DNA of 5,325 nt from Gammaproteobacteria bacterium. Its GTDB lineage: Bacteria > Pseudomonadota > Gammaproteobacteria > Pseudomonadales > Pseudomonadaceae. Positions within the stretch are counted from its first letter, which is position 1, and each line of letters opens with the position of its first letter. Location: assembly GCA_012513235.1 (NCBI GenBank), contig JAAZCO010000288.1, forward strand, positions 1 through 5,325. Reading direction: 5' to 3'. Of this stretch, positions 1-3,829 are shown piece after piece. The notes beneath the pieces were generated by a model. That model was not told where the DNA came from and searched no databases. It saw nothing but the letters and a program-made list of their open reading frames with translations. A program made the position numbers and the translations under genes.

Positions 1-316
1 CAGCCAATACAGCGAACGTGTGCGTCATGACTATGATAATTACCCATCACTCAACTACGGTGTAGGTTATGGCCATCATCACTCTTTGCATAACCGCCAC
101 GGCTATTCAGGCTTAGGTCTTAATGTACCCATCACCCCGCGCAGCTATATTGAATATCGCCAGCAACTGACGCTGGTTCTGATCGAACAACAGAGCCAGC
201 AACCGATCTGGCGCACGCAAAGCAGTGTCAGCAGTGATCAGCACGGCCAAGCCTCCGAGGAAGTACTGCGCAAAGCCTTTAGCACAATGTTGGAAAGCTA
301 TCGCCAGCAGCATTAA
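1..316 (+). CDS. DUF4136-type protein, C-terminal part (5' truncated by window edge)
   Basis: This is the end of an open frame that is already open at position 2 (first readable residues SQYSERVRHDYDNY) and stops at TAA 314-316, so the gene begins outside the window. A GTG at 20-22 lies in frame, but the frame continues upstream of it and it should not be taken as the start. The visible ~104 residues begin with a Tyr/Gly/His-rich stretch (GYGHHHSLHNRHGYSG). They continue with the pattern YIEYRQQLTLVLIE...QPIWRTQSSVSS and end in an amphipathic helix (EEVLRKAFSTMLESY). That layout (Tyr/Gly-rich loop, a strand ending in a 'xxxWR' motif, then a terminal helix) fits the C-terminal half of the DUF4136 family, which are commonly small envelope lipoproteins of unknown function. 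The signal peptide or lipobox cannot be seen, so lipoprotein status is inferred from the family. The gene converges with the stress-protein gene downstream, across a 48-bp gap. Confidence 0.7.
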   Translation, partial: SQYSERVRHDYDNYPSLNYGVGYGHHHSLHNRHGYSGLGLNVPITPRSYIEYRQQLTLVLIEQQSQQPIWRTQSSVSSDQHGQASEEVLRKAFSTMLESYRQQH

Positions 317-326
317 TTAAGGTTTT

Positions 327-360
327 AAACAAAGAACGCTGAGTCGAACAACTCAGCGTT
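327..360 (-). terminator. Intrinsic terminator of the usp gene, in the convergent gap
   Basis: Positions 335-344 (AACGCTGAGT) and 351-360 (ACTCAGCGTT) are perfect reverse complements, giving a 10-bp stem with a 6-nt loop. The stem begins 4 bp beyond the stress-protein stop codon (365-367). Read on the minus strand it is followed by CTTTGTTT (334 down to 327), a T-rich tail, so it best serves the minus-strand gene. On the plus strand the following bases (AACACTACTTC) have no T-tract, so help in ending the DUF4136-type transcript is possible but weaker. Confidence 0.75.
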
Positions 361-364
361 AACA

Positions 365-1174
365 CTACTTCACCACTAACACATCGCACGGCGGATGTTC
401 GAGGAAGTACTGCGCAAGACTGCCCAATAACGCATCCGCTAAAATTCCACGACCATGCTTACCGATCGCTAGCACCTGTGGTTTTTGCTCAGCTATCACC
501 TGTGCTAAGCAGTTATGCAACTCACCTTGGCGTAACTCATGACTGATCTGCGGACCCACCTCTGGCAATTTAGCCCACTCATCTGCAACCAACTGGTCAA
601 ATAACGACGTCTGCCAAGTGATTTCTGCATCGCTATCACCGCCATGCACTTCAGCGACTTCCAGCACATGCAAAGCATGGATGTGCGCACTACCTGGCAA
701 AATCTTAAACACATGATGCAATGCATGGCAGGCGCATAGAGAAAAATCCAAAGGCACTAAGGCGCGCTGATAAGGCATCATTTCTGGCTCAATGGCCAAT
801 AATACCGGCACGGCACTGCGCTGCAATACACGCTCAAGTGTCGTTCCAGAAAAATACTCAGGCGAGTCTTGGTGATGATCACCCATCACCAAAAAATCAA
901 CGCTGTGCGCTTGCTGCGCCGCAACAATAACTTGTGCCGGTCGACCCATCTTGATTAAAACCTGAGCGTTTTGTGCGCCACAATCTTTCAGTTGCTGATT
1001 GATTAACGCATCAGCAGTGAGCATCTGTTTTTCAATCACTGGCATCGGCAAGTGATTTTCCAATACATAGAGCACACTTAAACGCGCTTGATGCTGCTGC
1101 GCTAACTGTGCGCCGCGCTGCAAAGCCACCTTGGCGTTATCACTGAGGTCATGGGCCACCATAATATGTTTCAT
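365..1174 (-). CDS. Universal stress protein, tandem Usp domains
   Basis: A 269-residue cytoplasmic protein made of two UspA-type alpha/beta domains in tandem, roughly residues 1-128 and 134-269. Each domain opens with a beta strand ending in the usual Asp (VAHDLS, D9; ALVPLDFS, D143). Domain 2 carries a complete ATP-binding signature G-2X-G-9X-G-S: G238, G241, G251, S252 (GKHGRGILADALLGS). Domain 1 has a degenerate version (G98, H101, then SGT at 109-111) with the second Gly replaced and the spacing one residue short. Domain 2 may therefore be the nucleotide-binding half. Usp proteins accumulate under starvation, oxidative or respiratory stress, and tandem forms of about this length (UspE class) are common. 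The ATG at 1172-1174 is supported by a strong Shine-Dalgarno on the minus strand (AGGAAGG, 1188-1182, 7-nt spacer). It lies 84 bp downstream of metY on the same strand and is followed at once by a terminator hairpin. The exact stress role cannot be read from sequence. Confidence 0.93.
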   Translation of the reverse strand: MKHIMVAHDLSDNAKVALQRGAQLAQQHQARLSVLYVLENHLPMPVIEKQMLTADALINQQLKDCGAQNAQVLIKMGRPAQVIVAAQQAHSVDFLVMGDHHQDSPEYFSGTTLERVLQRSAVPVLLAIEPEMMPYQRALVPLDFSLCACHALHHVFKILPGSAHIHALHVLEVAEVHGGDSDAEITWQTSLFDQLVADEWAKLPEVGPQISHELRQGELHNCLAQVIAEQKPQVLAIGKHGRGILADALLGSLAQYFLEHPPCDVLVVK

Positions 1175-1181
1175 AAAGGTG

Positions 1182-1188
1182 CCTTCCT
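1182..1188 (-). promoter_or_regulatory. Shine-Dalgarno of the usp gene
   Basis: The minus strand reads AGGAAGG here, 7 nt before the ATG at 1174. It is the best ribosome-binding site in the window and fixes the start of the stress-protein gene. Confidence 0.8.
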
Positions 1189-1204
1189 GGTTAAAGACCT
1201 AAGA

Positions 1205-1235
1205 TGCGCGCAAATACGAGAAGCCTTTGCGCGCA
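1205..1235 (-). terminator. Inverted repeat between metY and usp, possible weak terminator
   Basis: TGCGCGCAAA (1205-1214) and TTTGCGCGCA (1226-1235) are perfect reverse complements with an 11-nt loop. The repeat starts 23 bp past the metY stop codon and sits upstream of the usp ribosome-binding site. On the minus strand it is followed by TCTTAGGTCTTT, which is only modestly T-rich, so it could act as a weak or leaky terminator, or as a 3'-end stabilising hairpin in a metY-usp transcript. The stem is certain; its role is inferred. Confidence 0.45.
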
Positions 1236-1258
1236 CTGAGTTTGACTGTATCTGCGCC

Positions 1259-2533
1259 TTACTTAGCCGCAGCCAGTGCTTGGGTGATATCCGCTAAAAT
1301 ATCATCAATGTGCTCAATACCAATCGACAGGCGAATCAGGTCTTTACTCACACCCACTTTGGCCATTTCTTCTTCATTGAGCTGACGGTGCGTGGTGGTG
1401 GCTGGGTGGCAAGCGAGTGATTTTGCATCACCGATATTCACTAAGCGATACAGCAATTGCAGCGCATCAATAAACTTCACTGCCGCCGCCTCACCACCTT
1501 TAACACCAAAGGACATAATGGCTGAGGCTTTACCGCCCATGTATTTTTGCGCCATGGCATGGTCTGGGTGGCTTGGCAGTCCAGCAAAGTTCACCCACTC
1601 GACTTGCTCATGGGCCTCAAGAAATTCCGCGACTTTCTGCGCGTTTTCGCAGTGACGCTCCATACGCAGCGACAGGGTTTCCATACCTTGCATAATCAGG
1701 AAAGCGTTAAAGGGCGACAAAGCCGCACCCATATTACGCAAGGGCACTACACGGCAACGCGCAATAAAGGCGGCTGCACCAAAGTCTTTGGTGTAGACCA
1801 CACCGTGGTAGGACACATCAGGCGTGTTGAGCAATGGGAAACGCTCAGCGTTATCGGCCCAAGGGAATTTACCTGAGTCAATAATTGCGCCAGCAATAGT
1901 GGTACCGTGGCCGCCGATGTATTTAGTCAGTGCTTGAATCACGATGTCGGCACCGTGCTCAATCGGACGCAATAAGGCTGGGCTTGGCACAGTGTTATCA
2001 ACCATCAATGGCACGCCATGACGGTGGGCGATATCAGCCAAAGCTTGAATATCTACAATGTTACCAGCTGGGTTACCAATACTTTCACAGAACACCGCTT
2101 TGGTTTTGTCATCGATCAGCGCTTCTAAAGCAGCTAAATCATTGTAGGGCGCAAAACGCACTTCCAGACCTTGGCGCGGCAAAGTGTGCGCAAACAAGTT
2201 ATAGGTTCCGCCATACAGCGATGCTACCGAAACAATATTGTCGCCCACTTCAGCAAGGGTCTGAATTGCTGCGGTAATCGCCGCCATACCCGATGCCATC
2301 GCCAACGCTGCCACACCACCTTCTAAGGCAGCAACACGCTGCTCAAGAATATCGTTAGTGGGGTTAGTGATGCGCGTATAAATGTTACCGGGGACCTTGA
2401 GGTCAAACAGGTCTGCACCGTGCTGAGTATCATCAAAGGTGTAAGACGTGGTTTGGTAAATCGGTACCGCAGCAGATTTAGTGGTGGGGTCAGATTTGTA
2501 GCCCACATGCAGCGCAATCGTTTCTAGTTTCAT
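1259..2533 (-). CDS. metY: O-acetylhomoserine sulfhydrylase (homocysteine synthase)
   Basis: A PLP enzyme of the Cys/Met-metabolism family that makes homocysteine from O-acetyl-L-homoserine and sulfide, the direct-sulfhydrylation route to methionine in the cytoplasm. From the ATG at 2533 it has 424 residues, the usual MetY length and longer than MetZ/MetB-type relatives (~400). Numbering from that start, visible landmarks are: the YTRITNPT segment (52-59; Tyr and Arg contact the neighbouring subunit's PLP phosphate), SGM at 81-83 in the PLP phosphate loop, MVDNT with Asp179 facing the pyridine nitrogen, the Schiff-base Lys204 in ALTKYIGGHGT, and SLACHPATTTHRQ near 372-384, typical of the MetY class. 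A GTG directly precedes the ATG (2534-2536) and would add one residue; MKLET is the expected family N-terminus. The ribosome site is weak (GAG, 8 nt upstream of ATG). It is divergent from the DUF218 gene and co-oriented with usp. A gamma-lyase activity is less likely given the whole-length match to MetY. No frameshift or missing catalytic residue is seen. Confidence 0.95.
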   Translation of the reverse strand: MKLETIALHVGYKSDPTTKSAAVPIYQTTSYTFDDTQHGADLFDLKVPGNIYTRITNPTNDILEQRVAALEGGVAALAMASGMAAITAAIQTLAEVGDNIVSVASLYGGTYNLFAHTLPRQGLEVRFAPYNDLAALEALIDDKTKAVFCESIGNPAGNIVDIQALADIAHRHGVPLMVDNTVPSPALLRPIEHGADIVIQALTKYIGGHGTTIAGAIIDSGKFPWADNAERFPLLNTPDVSYHGVVYTKDFGAAAFIARCRVVPLRNMGAALSPFNAFLIMQGMETLSLRMERHCENAQKVAEFLEAHEQVEWVNFAGLPSHPDHAMAQKYMGGKASAIMSFGVKGGEAAAVKFIDALQLLYRLVNIGDAKSLACHPATTTHRQLNEEEMAKVGVSKDLIRLSIGIEHIDDILADITQALAAAK

Positions 2534-2571
2534 CACTATTACTCAAAGAAAGGGTTAAAATGTTGCTGCAA

Positions 2572-2600
2572 AGCATGCCCAGCCAACTGGCGCGGGTCAA
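2572..2600 (-). promoter_or_regulatory. Candidate sigma70-type promoter for metY
   Basis: On the minus strand TTGACC (2600-2595) is separated by 17 nt from CATGCT (2577-2572), about 40 nt before the metY start. The -35 box is good (5 of 6) but the -10 box is poor (3 of 6). An alternative -10, TATAAC (2649-2644 on the minus strand), lies further upstream inside the dyad but lacks a good -35. No MetJ-type box or SAM riboswitch is evident in this 148-bp gap. Confidence 0.3.
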
Positions 2601-2610
2601 GCGCAACACC

Positions 2611-2651
2611 TTGAGATATGGCCTAAAACACCATGTATTAACTGTTATACA
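2611..2651 (+). promoter_or_regulatory. Candidate promoter(s) for the DUF218 gene
   Basis: Two overlapping possibilities exist. One is TTGAGA (2611-2616), 17 nt, TGTATT (2634-2639). The other is an extended -10, TGTTATACA (2643-2651), without a recognisable -35. Either gives a start point 25-40 nt before the ATG at 2682. Neither matches consensus well. Confidence 0.3.
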
Positions 2652-2652
2652 T
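2633..2652. promoter_or_regulatory. AT-rich dyad in the metY/DUF218 divergent promoter region
   Basis: ATGTATTAAC-T-GTTATACAT is a near-perfect inverted repeat with outer arms ATGTAT/ATACAT and one extra T in the left half. It lies between the divergent genes, 30 bp before the DUF218 start. It contains -10-like sequences for both directions: TG-T-TATACA on the plus strand and TATAAC on the minus strand. It could be an operator or a pair of overlapping promoters. The symmetry is seen directly; regulatory function is inference. Confidence 0.35.
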
Positions 2653-2681
2653 ACGAATCACTTTAACTTTCGAGTAACCGC

Positions 2682-3449
2682 ATGACTTGGCGCTATCTTA
2701 TCAAGCAACTGGCCTTTCCTCCCAGCGGTCTATTGATCTTGCTGCTGCTGAGCTTTTTTCTACGTCAACGCTGGCCGAAAACTGCATTAGCTGGCTTTAT
2801 TCTTAGCATGAGCGGGCTCTATATGATGAGTCTGCCAATAACGGTTGAGTATGCCGCGCGCAGCTTAGAAACAGAAGCGCCCCTACCCATGCAGCAATGG
2901 TCGAGTTTAAGTCAGCGCGCGGATGCGATTGTGATCTTGGGTGGTGGGCGTGAAACAAACGACCCGGCTTGGCAAGCAGACCAGCCGTCGCTGATGGCTA
3001 TGCAACGTATTCGTTATGCAGCCCGCTTAGCCAAAGCGTCTAACTTACCCATTCTTGTCAGCGGCGGTTTACATTTTGGTCAGCCGCCCAGTGAAGCGCA
3101 GATTATGGCGGATACTTTGCAGCAGGATTTTGGTGTGACTTCGCGCTGGCTGGAAGGTGAAAGTCGCACCACCTGGGAGAATGCTCAGTACAGCGCCAAA
3201 ATATTACAAGCCGAAGGTATTCAGCGTGTGGTGCTGGTGACTAATGCGTGGCATATGCCGCGTTCGCGTTGGAGTTATGAGCAGTTTGGCTTTGCGGTGA
3301 TCAGTGCACCGGTTGGGTTTTTAAGTGGTGCTAATGGCCGTCCGTTCAAGGGTTGGATACCGGAAAGTAAAGCGATGTGGCATAACACAGCGTTGTTGAA
3401 TGAGGCGATTGGAGCAGCCATGTATCGGTTAAGTTATCGTGCACAGTAA
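2682..3449 (+). CDS. DUF218 / YdcF-SanA-ElyC family membrane protein
   Basis: A 255-residue protein with two N-terminal hydrophobic segments (about residues 14-27 and 35-54, separated by the basic stretch RQRWPK) and a C-terminal DUF218 domain (about 80-225). DUF218 landmarks are DAIVILGGG (81-89), VSGG (126-129), SEA (137-139), E160 with SRTTWENA (161-168), and VTNAWHMPR (186-194). Length and layout match ElyC of E. coli (about 259 residues, two TM segments plus DUF218), a protein linked to peptidoglycan assembly and lipid-carrier use. The biochemical activity of this domain family is not settled, so no reaction is assigned here. The ATG at 2682 has a weak ribosome site (GAG at 2672-2674, 7-nt spacer), and the first TM segment begins where expected for this start. 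The gene stands alone: metY is divergent and leuS follows 380 bp later. No terminator is seen directly after its stop. YdcF or SanA subgroups are alternatives, but they usually lack this exact two-TM, ~255-residue layout. Confidence 0.88.
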   Translation: MTWRYLIKQLAFPPSGLLILLLLSFFLRQRWPKTALAGFILSMSGLYMMSLPITVEYAARSLETEAPLPMQQWSSLSQRADAIVILGGGRETNDPAWQADQPSLMAMQRIRYAARLAKASNLPILVSGGLHFGQPPSEAQIMADTLQQDFGVTSRWLEGESRTTWENAQYSAKILQAEGIQRVVLVTNAWHMPRSRWSYEQFGFAVISAPVGFLSGANGRPFKGWIPESKAMWHNTALLNEAIGAAMYRLSYRAQ

Positions 3450-3490
3450 TTGGTGGTATGCAATGCGTGTTAGAAAGCTGTGCGTATGGC

Positions 3491-3591
3491 GTACTGCACT
3501 ATTGCTGTTTTTCCTTCGATGAACCCATCCGGGGTTCAACTCAGGCACTGCGCCATCCATGGCTTCGCTTGCCACAGCAACAGCGCAGTAC
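3491..3591. repeat. Palindromic repeat-like element with 18-bp terminal inverted repeats
   Basis: GTACTGCACTATTGCTGT (3491-3508) and ACAGCAACAGCGCAGTAC (3574-3591) are inverted repeats matching at 16 of 18 positions. In minus-strand RNA the two mismatches would be U-G wobbles. Inside are further stems: TGAACCC/GGGTTCA (3520-3526 with 3532-3538, 5-nt loop), GCCAT/ATGGC (3552-3556 with 3559-3563) and TGGC/GCCA (3560-3563 with 3571-3574). Both ends are GTAC, so a duplicated GTAC target is possible but cannot be told apart from the repeat itself. Size and form fit a MITE- or REP/BIME-like intergenic element. Copy number cannot be judged from one window. It may also act as an RNA hairpin downstream of the DUF218 gene. 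Confidence 0.5.
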
Positions 3592-3679
3592 TTGTGAGCG
3601 TTTGTGTTGTTAGTTGTGCCGCAATTCAAGAGCTGCATTCCACCCATTCATATATGCCGCTCTGGGTAATTTATTGAGA

Positions 3680-3709
3680 TTGGTTGTGCTATTGCGTCAT
3701 CAACATAAT
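3680..3709 (+). promoter_or_regulatory. Candidate upstream leuS leader promoter
   Basis: TTGGTT (3680-3685), an 18-nt spacer and CATAAT (3704-3709; 5 of 6 to the -10 consensus) would start RNA near 3716. That is just before the mini-ORF at 3720 and the hairpin at 3741. The -35 box is weak (3 of 6), so the call rests mainly on the -10 box and its position. Confidence 0.3.
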
Positions 3710-3719
3710 AGATGCACAG

Positions 3720-3758
3720 ATGCTGTTTCCCTCATTACGCCTGCCTCATGTATGCTAG
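3720..3758 (+). CDS. Candidate 12-residue leader peptide upstream of leuS
   Basis: The frame ATG(3720)...TAG(3756-3758) reads MLFPSLRLPHVC. Three of its twelve codons are Leu (CTG, TTA, CTG, at codons 2, 6 and 8), and it lies upstream of the leucyl-tRNA synthetase gene. Its last codons and stop overlap the terminator-like stem (3741-3762), the geometry expected for a leader-peptide attenuator. Against it: no Shine-Dalgarno is visible before 3720, the Leu codons are not in a run, and such a short frame can arise by chance. No homologue is recognised. Confidence 0.2.
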   Translation: MLFPSLRLPHVC

Positions 3759-3770
3759 GCAGATATTTTT
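3741..3770 (+). terminator. Intrinsic-terminator-like hairpin upstream of leuS
   Basis: CTGCCT (3741-3746) pairs with AGGCAG (3757-3762), and the 10-nt loop can add a small CAT/ATG pairing. The stem is followed by ATATTTTT, ending in a T5 run (3766-3770). The 6-bp stem is modest. It lies 59 bp before the leuS start, so it could end readthrough from the DUF218 gene nearly 300 bp upstream, or act as an attenuator in a leuS leader. Confidence 0.5.
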
Positions 3771-3775
3771 CATGG

Positions 3776-3803
3776 TTGCGCTGCGGTGCTTCCTTCTTAT
3801 GAA
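3776..3803 (+). promoter_or_regulatory. Candidate leuS-proximal promoter
   Basis: TTGCGC (3776-3781; 4 of 6), a 16-nt spacer and TATGAA (3798-3803; 4 of 6) lie directly after the terminator-like hairpin and would give a leader of about 20 nt before the leuS ATG. If this is the main promoter, the upstream hairpin simply insulates leuS and no attenuation occurs. Confidence 0.3.
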
Positions 3804-3829
3804 TTTCTTGACGATAGCCAGATAAAATC

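Larger units (their letters stand above)
3450..3829. other. 380-bp intergenic region between the DUF218 gene and leuS
   Basis: No convincing protein gene is seen. From the left it holds about 40 bp of unremarkable sequence, a palindromic repeat-like element (3491-3591), about 85 bp with nothing recognisable (3592-3673), a candidate promoter (3680-3709), a 12-codon mini-ORF, a terminator-like hairpin (3741-3770) and a possible leuS-proximal promoter (3776-3803). Open frames of 60-75 codons crossing the region on both strands lack ribosome-binding sites and family resemblance. Confidence 0.7.

Noticed and set aside
20..316. GTG at 20 as the start of a complete 98-residue gene
   Set aside because: The same frame is open to the window edge, and the visible sequence corresponds to only the C-terminal half of a DUF4136-type domain, so the true start is upstream.
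1392..2277. Long open frames of 87-115 codons on the strand opposite metY
   Set aside because: They are antisense shadows of a well-supported enzyme gene, with no ribosome sites or domain resemblance.
2633..2660. LexA-type SOS box (CTGT half-site at 2642-2645)
   Set aside because: The matching ACAG half-site at the required spacing is absent; the sequence there reads CGAA.
2534..2681. MetJ box or SAM/SAH riboswitch upstream of metY
   Set aside because: No repeated AGACGTCT-like boxes are present, and the possible leader (~30-150 nt) shows no recognisable riboswitch core; only small stems such as GCCA/TGGC at 2582-2591 are present.
3429..3647. Minus-strand 72-codon open frame (and plus-strand frames 3480-3677 and 3614-3802) in the gap before leuS
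   Set aside because: They cross the palindromic element, have no ribosome-binding site, overlap each other on both strands and show no recognisable domain. They are best seen as chance or repeat-derived frames.
3808..3828. TTGACG and TAAAAT just upstream of leuS as a promoter
   Set aside because: The spacer is only 9 nt and the RNA would start inside or after the leuS start codon.
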